Positions 6,685-15,301 are shown, counted from the stretch's first letter. The stretch: DNA of 33,339 nucleotides from Actinomycetota bacterium (GCA_947455705.1 CANGPO010000025.1:1-33339), one strand, 5' to 3'. Program-made: numbers and translations. The notes: generated from the letters alone by a model not told the origin.

Positions 6685-9255
6685 GTGAGAGCCATTCGTA
6701 GATTCACTGTCCGCACTGTCCTTCCGCAACCGCTTGCGGATTTGTCGACGATCGCCAACAACCTTCGTTGGTCGTGGCATCCAGAGACCCAAGATCTGTT
6801 TGAGCGGATCGATCCGGCCCTGTGGCGCGAGGTTGATCACGACCCGGTACGCATGCTGGGCGAGGTGTCCTCAGCCCGTTGGGATGAATTGGCAGCTGAC
6901 GAAGATTTCACCCAGCATCTGCGTTGGATTGCCGACGGACTCAATGAGTACCTCACCGGTGATCGCTGGTTCCAGAGTTTGGGACCGGACGCACCGACGT
7001 GCATTGCCTACTTCTCGCCTGAGTTCGGTATCACCGAGGTACTACCGCAGTACTCAGGTGGTCTGGGAATCCTGGCCGGTGATCACCTCAAGTCAGCTAG
7101 CGATCTCGGCGCCCCCATCATTGGTGTCGGTCTCTTCTACCGGGCCGGCTACTTCCGTCAATCGCTCTCGCGTGACGGCTGGCAGCAGGAGACGTATCCG
7201 GTTCTCGATCCTGATGGCTTGCCGGTGTCACTGCTGCGCGAAGCTGATGGTTCACCAGCCGTCATCTCCGTGGGGCTGCCAGGGGGACGCACACTTCGTG
7301 CGTACATCTGGATCGCGAACGTTGGCCGAGTTCCGCTGCTGATGCTTGATTCCAATATCGAATTGAACGAACCTGCCGAGCGCGACGTAACCGATCGCCT
7401 CTACGGCGGTGGAGGAGAGCACCGGCTTCAGCAGGAACTACTGCTCGGTGTTGGAGGTGTGCGAGCTCTTCGCGCATTCAGTCGTATCACCGGCGCACCG
7501 GCTCCCGAGGTGTTCCATACCAATGAGGGCCACGCGGGCTTCCTTGGACTCGAGCGCATGCGCGAGCTCGTGGAGAGTACGTCCCTCACGTTCGATGAGG
7601 CACTGCAAGTTGTGCGCGCCGGAACGGTGTTCACCACGCACACGCCAGTTCCTGCGGGAATCGATCGATTCCCAGCGGATTTGATCGAGCGGTACTTCGG
7701 TAGTGATAACGCTGTTGCTGGCATGCCGGCCGAGCGCATCTTGGAATTAGGTGCTGAGGACTACACGGGCGGTGATCCGACCGTATTCAACATGGCAGTG
7801 ATGGGTCTACGTCTTGGTCAGCGCGCCAATGGTGTGAGTCAGCTTCACGGTGAAGTAAGCCGTGGCATGTTCGCAGGTCTATGGCCGGCGTTCGATGCCG
7901 ATGACGTGCCGATCGCTTCGATTACCAATGGTGTCCACGCCCCCACCTGGGTGGCGCGTGAAATCCGTGACCTGCTCGCCGAGCATGTTGGCGTTGATCA
8001 GGCTCTGGACGCACATGGATGGCAGAGTGCCGAGTCGATTGATCTCGCGAAGCTGTGGGCAGTAAAGCGAGTCCTTCGTCAGCGTTTGGTTGATGACGTG
8101 CGCTCACGTTTGCGCGAATCGTGGATGCAACGTGGTGCGTCGGCCGCTGAGCTTGGCTGGGTCGATAACGTTCTGAGCCCAGATGTCTTGACGATTGGGT
8201 TCGCTCGTCGCGTTCCGTCCTACAAGCGACTCACATTGATGTTGAGCGATCCTCAGCGCCTGAAGGATCTGTTGCTTCATCCGGACCGTCCGATCCAAAT
8301 GGTGATCGCAGGTAAGAGTCACCCGGCCGATGACGGTGGCAAGAAGCTCATCCAGCAGCTTGTGAACTTCGCTGATGAGAACGATGTGCGTCATCGCATC
8401 GTGTTCCTGCCGGACTACGACATTGGCATGGCGCGCTTGCTTTACCCGGGTTGCGACGTGTGGTTGAACAATCCACTTCGTCCGCTCGAGGCTTGTGGTA
8501 CGTCAGGTATGAAGGCTGCGCTGAACGGCGGGCTGAACCTGTCGATCCTTGATGGCTGGTGGGATGAGTGGTTCGACGGTGAGAACGGCTGGGCGATCCC
8601 CACCGCCGACGGTGTCAGCGATCCCGATCGTCGTGATGATCTCGAAGCGGCGGCGCTCTACGACCTCATCGAGAAGAGTGTGGCGTCGCGTTTCTATGAG
8701 CGTGATGCACAAGACCTTCCCATTCGGTGGATCACCATGCTGACGCACACGCTGGCCACTCTTGGTCCGAAGGTGCTTGCTTCGCGGATGGTGGGAGATT
8801 ACGTCAACAAGCTCTACGCTCCGGCCGCTGTGTCGGCGCGTGAAGTGGACGTCGACGACTTCGCGCTCGCTCGCGAATTGGCCACGTATCGGACACGCGT
8901 TTTGGCTGGCTGGTCTGGCGTGCGTGTCGAGCACGTTGAGGCTTCCGGTGTGGGAGACGCCCCAGAACGCGGGCAGCACTTGACGATTCGGGCGTTCGTC
9001 GCGCTTGGCGACTTGAGTCGCGATGATGTCGTTGTTGAGTTGATCAGCGGTCGAGTAGATCACAACGATCGGATCCTTAATCGTCGCGTTGTCGTTCTTA
9101 CACCGGTCGAAAAGTACGAGGGCAACCGCTGGCGTTACGAGACTGAGTACGACCTCAGCGAAACTGGCGCATTCGGTTACACCGTTCGCGTGCTCCCGGC
9201 GCATCGTGGATTGCAGTCAGCCGCTGAATTGGGTGTTCAGGCTCTGCCTCAGTAG
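6685..9255 (+). CDS. glgP: Alpha-glucan (glycogen) phosphorylase GlgP
   Basis: GlgP releases glucose-1-phosphate from the non-reducing ends of alpha-1,4-glucan, using pyridoxal phosphate. The 856-residue length and the N-terminal DUF3417-like region (LADLSTIANNLRWSWHPETQDLFERIDPALW) mark the actinobacterial/archaeal type of GT35 phosphorylase rather than the E. coli type. YFSPEFGITEVLPQYSGGLGILAGDHLKSASDLG is the conserved substrate region. The pyridoxal-phosphate lysine is K610, in GTSGMKAALNGGLN, followed by SILDGWWDEW. The GTG at 6685 is chosen from the -10 box 7 nt before it. The gene is divergent from glgE, as in M. tuberculosis, and shares its control region. It converges on glgX with 19 bp between the stops. 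Degradation and synthesis genes therefore meet at one regulatory gap. Confidence 0.95.
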   Translation: MRAIRRFTVRTVLPQPLADLSTIANNLRWSWHPETQDLFERIDPALWREVDHDPVRMLGEVSSARWDELAADEDFTQHLRWIADGLNEYLTGDRWFQSLGPDAPTCIAYFSPEFGITEVLPQYSGGLGILAGDHLKSASDLGAPIIGVGLFYRAGYFRQSLSRDGWQQETYPVLDPDGLPVSLLREADGSPAVISVGLPGGRTLRAYIWIANVGRVPLLMLDSNIELNEPAERDVTDRLYGGGGEHRLQQELLLGVGGVRALRAFSRITGAPAPEVFHTNEGHAGFLGLERMRELVESTSLTFDEALQVVRAGTVFTTHTPVPAGIDRFPADLIERYFGSDNAVAGMPAERILELGAEDYTGGDPTVFNMAVMGLRLGQRANGVSQLHGEVSRGMFAGLWPAFDADDVPIASITNGVHAPTWVAREIRDLLAEHVGVDQALDAHGWQSAESIDLAKLWAVKRVLRQRLVDDVRSRLRESWMQRGASAAELGWVDNVLSPDVLTIGFARRVPSYKRLTLMLSDPQRLKDLLLHPDRPIQMVIAGKSHPADDGGKKLIQQLVNFADENDVRHRIVFLPDYDIGMARLLYPGCDVWLNNPLRPLEACGTSGMKAALNGGLNLSILDGWWDEWFDGENGWAIPTADGVSDPDRRDDLEAAALYDLIEKSVASRFYERDAQDLPIRWITMLTHTLATLGPKVLASRMVGDYVNKLYAPAAVSAREVDVDDFALARELATYRTRVLAGWSGVRVEHVEASGVGDAPERGQHLTIRAFVALGDLSRDDVVVELISGRVDHNDRILNRRVVVLTPVEKYEGNRWRYETEYDLSETGAFGYTVRVLPAHRGLQSAAELGVQALPQ

Positions 9256-9274
9256 ACGTACCTCGGCAGGTGGT

Positions 9275-11332
9275 TCACTCGACCTTGCGAAGAACTGAGA
9301 CTGATCGTGGTGGTAGTTGGATTGAGCGGTTGATTCTGACTCCTGCTGCAACCTTTTCAGCTGTCGATATGACGAGTTCATATGACGCAGTTGTGACTGG
9401 AATATGCAAAGTTTCGTTGGCATCCGAACGGTTCAAGGCGATGATCAATGCGGCGTCAGTCGTTGTAGTGGACGTTTCGGTGATGCGGCCTGAGATCGCC
9501 ATGACGAGAGTGCGATGTTCGCCGCTGTTCCAATCGTCGGACGTCATCGAGGTGCCATCCGTGCGAAGCCACGAGACATCGGTGGATGTATCGCTGTCGT
9601 CCGGCTTGCCGTCAAAGAACGCGTTGCGACGCAACGCAGGGGTTTCGCGACGCAGGCGAAGCAGCTTCTGGGTGAGCTCAAGCCGGCCCGAGTCATCGCC
9701 GTCAATCCAAGTCAGCCACGACAATTGGTTGTCTTGGCAGTAGGCATTGTTGTTGCCATCTTGGGTACGACCGTGTTCATCACCCATCGTCAGCATCGGG
9801 GTGCCAATACTCAGCAATAGCGAAGCAAGCAGAGCGTTGGCGGTTTCTGAACGACGTGTATTGATGTCCGCATCAGCAGTCGGCCCTTCAACACCGTGAT
9901 TCCACGACAAGTTGTTGTTCGTACCGTCGCGGTTGTCTTCACCGTTGGCGTCGTTGTGTTTCCAGTTGTATGCGGTCAGGTCAGCAAGGGTGAATCCGTC
10001 ATGAGCGGTGAGGAAGTTAACGCTGGAAATTGGACTTCGGTTTGAGTAGATGTCTTGTGATCCAGTCATCCGCCAACCCAGTTCAGCTGGTGGAATCGCT
10101 ACCGATGATGGGTTCAACCAATACGAACGCAAAGCATCGCGATATCGGTCATTCCATTCCAACCACGGCGCAGGGAATCTGCCAACTTGGTATCCGTCCG
10201 GTCCCAAGTCCCATGGTTCAGCGATGAGCGCCACATGACGAAGTACGTCGTCGCTTCGAATGGCTTCGAGGAATGGTGCGGAATGATCGACGTATTGGCC
10301 CGTGCGAATCAGGCTCGTTGCCAGATCGAAGCGGAATCCGTCGACGTGCATGTCCGTCACCCAGTAGCGCAGTGAGTCGATCACCAATTGCGTATTGGGG
10401 AGTTTGCCGAGGTCAAAGGTGTTACCGCATCCGGTCGTATCGGTGTACGTCCCGCTGTCGGTCATTTTGTAGAAGTCTCGTTCACCAAATCCGCGGAACA
10501 TGAGCGATGGTCCGTTCGCGGGCCCTTCGCATGTGTGGTTGTAGACCACGTCGAGAATCACTTCGATCCCGTCAGCGTGAAATGCGTCGACCATCGCTTT
10601 GAACTCACGAACCTGCGCACCTGGTGTCTGGTCTGCTGCGTAGGCTGCGTGCGGTGCAAAGAAGCCCATGGTGCTGTAGCCCCAGTAGTTCTTCACTCCG
10701 CGAATGGCAAGCGCCGGCTCTGTCGCAAACTGCTGGATAGGCAACAGGCTCACACTCGTAATACCAAGGGATTTAAGGTATTCCCGCGATGCAGGTGCGG
10801 CTAAACCGGCGTACGTTCCCCGCAGTTCAGGTGGAACATCGGGATTCAGCGCAGAGAACCCTTTGACATGCAGCTCGTAAAGCACGCGGTCTTCAGGCTT
10901 GACCATGGGGCGATGATCGTCAGTCCACTCGAACGCTGAGTCGATGACGATGGAACGAGGCATGAACGGTGCCGAATCAATCGCATCCTGCTCGTCACTG
11001 TGATTGGCCCGACCTGGCATCAACGACTGATCCCAGATCACCTCCCCACTGATTGCTCTCGCGTAGGGATCCATAAGCAACTTGTTCGGGTTCAGACGTA
11101 GCCCATGATCAGGTAGCCATGGCCCGTGCGCGCGGAATCCGTACGGCGTTCCAACGGCGACATCGGTAAAGATCCGATGATGGATGCGACCGGGGAGCAG
11201 CGAATGACGTTCTTCAACGCCCTCGCGAAATAGACAGAGTTCGACGAGTGTGGCGCTTGGCGCGTATACCCCGACTTCGAGACCTCGATCAGTGAGTCGC
11301 GCCCCTAGTTCGGGGATTGCCTCGCTACTCAC
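9275..11332 (-). CDS. glgX: Glycogen debranching enzyme GlgX (isoamylase-type)
   Basis: GlgX (GH13_11) hydrolyses the alpha-1,6 branches left after phosphorylase has trimmed glycogen. The 685-residue protein begins with a CBM48-like domain (about 10-130, with GYGFRAHGPW-like GTPYGFRAHGPWLPDHG). The barrel follows, with YELHVKGFS at 152-160 and VILDVVYNHT at 258-267. The catalytic residues are D336 (DGFRFDLATSL), E372 (AEPWD) and D445 (TAHDGFTLADL). The C-terminal beta domain ends in PPRSVSVLRKVE. The start is GTG at 11332, preceded by AAAGGA about 8 nt upstream. It runs towards glgP, and the two enzymes act in sequence on the same polymer. It is not in an operon with glgB or glgE. The promoter must lie in the 136-bp gap shared with the enoyl-CoA hydratase gene. 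Confidence 0.95.
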   Translation of the reverse strand: MSSEAIPELGARLTDRGLEVGVYAPSATLVELCLFREGVEERHSLLPGRIHHRIFTDVAVGTPYGFRAHGPWLPDHGLRLNPNKLLMDPYARAISGEVIWDQSLMPGRANHSDEQDAIDSAPFMPRSIVIDSAFEWTDDHRPMVKPEDRVLYELHVKGFSALNPDVPPELRGTYAGLAAPASREYLKSLGITSVSLLPIQQFATEPALAIRGVKNYWGYSTMGFFAPHAAYAADQTPGAQVREFKAMVDAFHADGIEVILDVVYNHTCEGPANGPSLMFRGFGERDFYKMTDSGTYTDTTGCGNTFDLGKLPNTQLVIDSLRYWVTDMHVDGFRFDLATSLIRTGQYVDHSAPFLEAIRSDDVLRHVALIAEPWDLGPDGYQVGRFPAPWLEWNDRYRDALRSYWLNPSSVAIPPAELGWRMTGSQDIYSNRSPISSVNFLTAHDGFTLADLTAYNWKHNDANGEDNRDGTNNNLSWNHGVEGPTADADINTRRSETANALLASLLLSIGTPMLTMGDEHGRTQDGNNNAYCQDNQLSWLTWIDGDDSGRLELTQKLLRLRRETPALRRNAFFDGKPDDSDTSTDVSWLRTDGTSMTSDDWNSGEHRTLVMAISGRITETSTTTTDAALIIALNRSDANETLHIPVTTASYELVISTAEKVAAGVRINRSIQLPPRSVSVLRKVE

Positions 11333-11401
11333 GTGATCATCCTTTCGCCGTTTCGGATCTTGTGTACCTCGCCCTGACGTTGGACGTGGGTGCCTACCTG
11401 A

Positions 11402-11441
11402 CCACGACTCTAGAGGTGGCTAGGCTAAAAGCCACGACTCT
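11402..11441 (+). promoter_or_regulatory. Promoter region of the enoyl-CoA hydratase gene with direct and inverted repeats
   Basis: TAGGCT at 11421-11426 fits a TANNNT -10 box and would give a leader of about 35 nt. It is flanked by two copies of CCACGACTCT (11402-11411 and 11432-11441), exactly 30 bp apart. An inverted repeat, GTGGCT (11416-11421) and AGCCAC (11430-11435), brackets it. This arrangement suggests an operator around the -10 box. It lies in the gap shared with glgX, so either gene could be controlled. Confidence 0.4.
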
Positions 11442-11468
11442 GGGTCGTCGACGCGAACAGGAGCAGTC

Positions 11469-12248
11469 ATGGGCGAGCTAGTGCAGTTAGAAGTACATGG
11501 TGGCGTTGGAACGATTCTGTTGAATCGACCACCCATGAATGCGCTGTCGTTTCAGGTGCAGGAAGAGATCCGTCAAGCGGCCGTCGAGGCGTCACAACGT
11601 GACGACGTGCGTGCCGTCGTGCTGTACGGCGGACCCAAGGTGTTTGCCGCCGGGGCTGACATCAAGGAAATGGCGCAGGCGTCCTACCAAGACATGGTGG
11701 CTCGCTCGAATGCGCTTCAGGCATCGTTCACTGCCGTGGCCCGCATCCCGAAGCCGACGATCGCGGCCATCACCGGATATGCACTTGGTGGTGGTTGTGA
11801 ATTGGCGCTCTGCTGCGATCTTCGGGTTGCGGGGGAGAAGGCAAAGCTTGGTCAGCCCGAGATCCAACTGGGCATCATCCCTGGCGCTGGTGGCACGCAG
11901 CGGCTACCGCGTCTGGTCGGGCCTGCACGCGCCAAGGAACTCATCTACACGGGACGTTTCGTATCTGCTAACGAGGCGTTGCAGATTGGCCTCGTTGATC
12001 GCGTAGTTCCCGATGACGATGTGTACTCCGCGGCCATGGATATGGCCGAGCAATTTGCTCGCGGACCGGCATACGCCCTGCGCGCGGCCAAGGAAGCAAT
12101 TGATCGTGGCCTTGAGGTTGACCTCGAGACCGGGCTCGAGATCGAGCGCGTTCAGTTCGCTGCCCTCTTCGCCACTCAAGACCGGGCAATCGGGATGCAG
12201 TCGTTCGTCGAAAACGGACCGGGTAAAGCCAACTTCGTCGGCCAGTAA
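11469..12248 (+). CDS. Enoyl-CoA hydratase / crotonase-family protein
   Basis: Members of this family hydrate trans-2-enoyl-CoA to 3-hydroxyacyl-CoA in fatty-acid beta-oxidation. The 259-residue protein has the full crotonase fold. The oxyanion-hole loops are FAAGADIKEM (59-68) and ALGGGCELALCCDLR (105-119). Both catalytic glutamates of true hydratases are present: E111 (GGGCE) and E131 (QPEIQLGIIPGAGGTQRLPR), 20 residues apart as in the rat enzyme (E144/E164). That supports hydratase activity over an isomerase or another branch. The ATG at 11469 has AGGAG at 11459-11463. It stands alone on its strand, 9 bp from the end of the convergent deacetylase-like gene. The etfBA genes 3 kb away fit the same pathway. 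Chain-length preference cannot be told. Confidence 0.93.
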   Translation: MGELVQLEVHGGVGTILLNRPPMNALSFQVQEEIRQAAVEASQRDDVRAVVLYGGPKVFAAGADIKEMAQASYQDMVARSNALQASFTAVARIPKPTIAAITGYALGGGCELALCCDLRVAGEKAKLGQPEIQLGIIPGAGGTQRLPRLVGPARAKELIYTGRFVSANEALQIGLVDRVVPDDDVYSAAMDMAEQFARGPAYALRAAKEAIDRGLEVDLETGLEIERVQFAALFATQDRAIGMQSFVENGPGKANFVGQ

Positions 12249-12257
12249 TCGCTGGAT

Positions 12258-13499
12258 CTACGCCTCTTTGGCGGGAGCGAGCGACTGCAGATGCTTGAGG
12301 GTGGACGGTGTCTGCGCCTCAAGCCAGCGCGTCAAGTACTCGAAGGTGACGAATCGAATATCGGGGTACGTCGTGTGTGCATCTTTGACGAAGGACGTAA
12401 GAGCGTTCTTGTAGGCACCACATACCCAGGTGTTGAAGTGGTTACCAATGAACAGCGGCGCTCGATTCGATGAGTGAACCGTTTTGAGTGCCAGCATGAA
12501 CGACTGATACGTCGACTTCTGGATGCGATCGCAGGTGGCCTGTGGTGCGGTGATCTTGCCCTTGTTCTGGGCGTAAAGGAAGTTGTAGTCCATGGACTGC
12601 TGATTGCGGCCGTAGCCCACAACCTTGATGCTTTGCAGTGGAAAGTTCCACATGGTCTTGTGATTGGGGATTCGTTTCGGCCAGCTGAGGTTTCCCGTTC
12701 CAGACGCGTCGTACTTGAAGCCCTCTTTGGCGAAAACGGGATACATCTGGCTGCGCTTACCGGCCAAACACGGCGTGCGATCGCCGACCCATACCCGGGA
12801 ACTGAACGGCAACTTCAGGTTCGGATCCGTATTGCCATTGATCGACTTCCAGTTGTCGAGGAACTTTCGGGCCTGATTGATTTCCGACTGCCAATCAGCG
12901 CTCGACCACGTAGCCACACCCTTGGCGTCGCAGAAGTGACCAAGGAAGTGGGTGCCCATCTCATTGCCCATGTTGTAGGCAGTGGTGAGATTCGCGATGC
13001 GACCAGGGATCAGTTTCGCGTCACCGAATCCGATGGCAGAGGTACCGGCTGCCTTGTGAGGTGGGTGATACATAAATCGTTGGCGGTCGGGCAGGAGACA
13101 CAGCCCTGAAAGGAAGAACGTGAAGCGCGAGTCGGTCGACTTCGCGAGATCGAGATAGTGCTTCCACAGGGCGTCCTTGCAGGCTCCGTCGAACGAAATG
13201 ACGACGAACTGAGGCGCCCTCTGCCCGGCGGCGAGTTTGGTGATCGGATAGATATCGCCGGGGTGCACAGCGGCCGTGGTAACTCCGTCAGTTGAACCAG
13301 CGTCAGTCGATGCGTTCGCGCTTGGGTTCGCTGTGGTCGAGGAGTTTGCCGAGGCCCCGTTGGACGGTGACGATGCACTTGATGGGGTGCTGGCCAGTGC
13401 TGCGGGGGCGGACGCGCCATTGGGGATCGTCACACCTGCGATTACCCCTGCGCCAATGGCAAGTGCAAGCGCTGACGTGACAATAATTCGTGTCTGCAT
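12258..13499 (-). CDS. Exported polysaccharide deacetylase-like protein
   Basis: This 413-residue protein looks like a carbohydrate esterase 4 (NodB-fold) relative. I chose the ATG at 13499 because AGAGGGG lies about 6 nt upstream and a TATACT -10 box lies further up. The frame is open back to 13736, but that would overlap the divergent methyltransferase gene. Residues 1-30 are a signal peptide or anchor (TSALALAIGAGVIAGV), followed by a Ser/Ala/Thr/Asn-rich linker (about 31-78). The catalytic part starts near 97: FVVISFDGACKDALW matches motif 1 (usually TFDDGP), and EMGTHFLGHFC matches motif 2, HxxxH (H184, H188). In motif 1 the usual second aspartate is glycine (D104-G105). It probably acts on a cell-wall or capsular glycan. 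The fold call is fairly sure; activity is uncertain. Confidence 0.75.
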   Translation of the reverse strand: MQTRIIVTSALALAIGAGVIAGVTIPNGASAPAALASTPSSASSPSNGASANSSTTANPSANASTDAGSTDGVTTAAVHPGDIYPITKLAAGQRAPQFVVISFDGACKDALWKHYLDLAKSTDSRFTFFLSGLCLLPDRQRFMYHPPHKAAGTSAIGFGDAKLIPGRIANLTTAYNMGNEMGTHFLGHFCDAKGVATWSSADWQSEINQARKFLDNWKSINGNTDPNLKLPFSSRVWVGDRTPCLAGKRSQMYPVFAKEGFKYDASGTGNLSWPKRIPNHKTMWNFPLQSIKVVGYGRNQQSMDYNFLYAQNKGKITAPQATCDRIQKSTYQSFMLALKTVHSSNRAPLFIGNHFNTWVCGAYKNALTSFVKDAHTTYPDIRFVTFEYLTRWLEAQTPSTLKHLQSLAPAKEA

Positions 13500-13523
13500 C
13501 CCAAACCCCTCTACGTGCTCTCC

Positions 13524-13529
13524 AGTATA
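13524..13529 (-). promoter_or_regulatory. -10 box of the deacetylase-like gene
   Basis: Read on the minus strand this is TATACT, close to the sigma-70 consensus. It would place the transcription start near 13517, giving a leader of about 18 nt that includes the Shine-Dalgarno AGAGGGG. I see no clear -35 box. It lies in the 72-bp gap shared with the divergent methyltransferase gene. Confidence 0.45.
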
Positions 13530-13571
13530 AGTTGTCCGGACGTGGACGGACGCTCGTGCGAAACTTGCGGT

Positions 13572-14546
13572 ATGTCGCGCGAACCCGCCTCCGAGATAGA
13601 CGTCCAGTTGGCGTGGGGCGATCCCAAATTGGCCAACATTCTTTATCACGACTGGGAAGCGTCGACGTACGACGAAAAATGGTCGATTTCCTTTGATGAT
13701 CGGTGTATTTCGTACGCGCGTGATCGTTTTGAGCATGTTGCTGGGACGGCAGGGTGGCCATATGGCGATGCTCTGGAACTAGGTGCAGGCACCGGCTTCT
13801 TTCTGCTCAACCTCAAGCAAGCAGGGGTCATCGATCGGGGTTGTGTGACCGATCTATCACCCGGCATGGTGGAAGCGGCCCTACGAAATGCAAAGAACCT
13901 GGGGTTCGAGATCGATGGACGAGTCGCCGATGCTGAATCGCTGCCCTTTGATGATGCATCGTTCGATCTTGTGGTCGGTCATGCCGTCTTGCACCACATC
14001 CCTGATGTCGAGTTGGCGATGCGCGAGGTGATGCGTGTCTTGAGGCCCGGTGGACGCTTCGTCTTTGCCGGAGAGCCGACCATTCACGGTGACGTGATTG
14101 CTCGCAAACTTTCACAGGCCACCTGGTGGGCTGCCTCCCGCGTGACTCAATGGGCTCCATTTAAGGACAGGTGGGCGCGAACGCCCGCGGAATTGGACGA
14201 ATCCTCGCGAGCTGCCGCGTTGGAATCCGTCGTTGATCTGCATACCTTCGATCCTGATCGCCTTGCCGCGACCGCGTTGAGGGCGGGAGCGATCGACGTT
14301 CGAACAGTGACCGAGGAGCTCACTGCAGCATGGTTTGGATGGCCCGTTCGCACATTTGAGGCTGCGGTTAAGCCGGGTGCGTTGGGTTTTGGTTGGGCGA
14401 TGTTCGCATACCGGGGATGGCAGCGGCTTTCGTGGGTGGACGAGAACGTTTTCGATCGCATCGTGCCCGACGAGTTGTTTTACAACGTCAGCATCACCGG
14501 AACTAAGTCAGCGCTGGCCTACGACATGTCAGCGGAGATTCGATGA
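13572..14546 (+). CDS. Class I SAM-dependent methyltransferase
   Basis: This 324-residue protein has a Rossmann methyltransferase domain of the Methyltransf_11 type. Motif I is ALELGAGTGFFLLNL (about 67-81). The acidic end of strand 2 is in VTDLSPGMVEAA (92-103). Motif II, AESLPFDDASFDLVVGHAVLHHI (121-143), and motif III, MRVLRPGGRFVFAGEP, follow. The last 150 residues have no motif I can name. The ATG at 13572 is preferred; the frame is also open from 13515, but that would cross the deacetylase promoter. No good Shine-Dalgarno site is present. Its stop overlaps the next gene's ATG (14543-14546), so it is coupled to an acyltransferase, which suggests that both modify one glycan or lipid. The substrate is not known. 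Confidence 0.88.
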   Translation: MSREPASEIDVQLAWGDPKLANILYHDWEASTYDEKWSISFDDRCISYARDRFEHVAGTAGWPYGDALELGAGTGFFLLNLKQAGVIDRGCVTDLSPGMVEAALRNAKNLGFEIDGRVADAESLPFDDASFDLVVGHAVLHHIPDVELAMREVMRVLRPGGRFVFAGEPTIHGDVIARKLSQATWWAASRVTQWAPFKDRWARTPAELDESSRAAALESVVDLHTFDPDRLAATALRAGAIDVRTVTEELTAAWFGWPVRTFEAAVKPGALGFGWAMFAYRGWQRLSWVDENVFDRIVPDELFYNVSITGTKSALAYDMSAEIR

Positions 14547-15250
14547 GAATCCTCGATGTGATTGGCTCACTGTGCCGTCGACTTCGGGGTTTCGGGCCCC
14601 GGGATGAGCGGCAGGCTCGATTCATGACGCTCGAGTCGCTGCGCTGGATGCGATCTCATCACGCGTACTCACGCGGCTACTGGATCTCTTACTGGCGGTT
14701 ATTCGTCCTACGCATCCGACGTCCGGACATCATCACCGAGGGCATGGTGTTCATCGGTCCGGATGTGCAGTTAGATGTGCGGCGCGGTTACGCGCGTCTC
14801 ATCATCGGCAAGTGGGTGCATATCGGTGCGCAGTGCCGGATTCGAGCGCATGAGGGCAACGTTCGGATCGGCGATAAATGCGTGTTTGGTCGCGACGTCA
14901 CCATTAACGCCTATCTCGATGTCGAGATCGGAGCTACATCGTTGATTGCGGATTCGACGTACATCTGCGACTTCGATCACGACCACCGCAATCTCAATGT
15001 TCCGATAAAGGATCAGGGCTTGGTGAAGGCGCCGGTTCGCATTGGTCCTGACGTGTGGATCGGTACGAAGTCGACCGTCCTGCGTGGCTCGATCATCGGC
15101 CGGGGGAGTGTCGTTGGGGCCAACTCAGTCGTGAAGGGGGCACTGCCGGCGTTCAGCGTCTCGGTGGGTGTGCCCGCCGTTCCGATCAAAAGCCGGCGGC
15201 CAACTTCGGTCAAACGCACAGGGGACGGAAACTCTCGGTTCGTGGTCTGA
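14543..15250 (+). CDS. Left-handed beta-helix (hexapeptide repeat) O-acyltransferase
   Basis: This 235-residue protein belongs to the WcaF / maltose O-acetyltransferase-like group, which moves an acyl group (often acetyl) from a CoA thioester to a sugar hydroxyl. Hexapeptide repeats run from about residue 70 to 210: VFIGPDVQLDV, LIIGKWVHIGAQCRIR, VRIGDKCVFGRDVTI, VEIGATSLIAD, VRIGPDVWIGTKSTVL, IIGRGSVVGANSVV. The loop ICDFDHDHRN holds H146 and H148, one of which is likely the catalytic histidine. The C terminus has the usual VGVPAVPIK end. The N-terminal 60 residues are basic and hydrophobic (YWISYWRLFVLRIRRP) and may sit on the membrane surface. The ATG overlaps the methyltransferase stop. 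It is probably the partner of that enzyme on a common acceptor. Confidence 0.87.
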   Translation: MRILDVIGSLCRRLRGFGPRDERQARFMTLESLRWMRSHHAYSRGYWISYWRLFVLRIRRPDIITEGMVFIGPDVQLDVRRGYARLIIGKWVHIGAQCRIRAHEGNVRIGDKCVFGRDVTINAYLDVEIGATSLIADSTYICDFDHDHRNLNVPIKDQGLVKAPVRIGPDVWIGTKSTVLRGSIIGRGSVVGANSVVKGALPAFSVSVGVPAVPIKSRRPTSVKRTGDGNSRFVV

Positions 15251-15301
15251 TCGATCTGTATCTACACTTGCGCTGTCACGATGTTTGGCTTTCTCCACCC
15301 T

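Noticed and set aside
8503-9204. Minus-strand open frame of 233 codons inside glgP
   Set aside because: It is antisense to a strongly conserved gene and its product has no recognisable features.
9256-9274. Possible bidirectional terminator between glgP and glgX
   Set aside because: Only a CTGCC/GGCAG pair with a 16-nt loop is present, which is too weak to call.
12474-13109. Plus-strand open frame of 211 codons opposite the deacetylase-like gene
   Set aside because: It is antisense to a gene with a clear signal peptide and motifs, and has no ribosome site or domain.
13500-13736. N-terminal extension of the deacetylase-like gene
   Set aside because: It would run through its own TATACT promoter box and into the divergent methyltransferase gene. 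The ATG at 13499 has a good ribosome site and is followed at once by a signal peptide.
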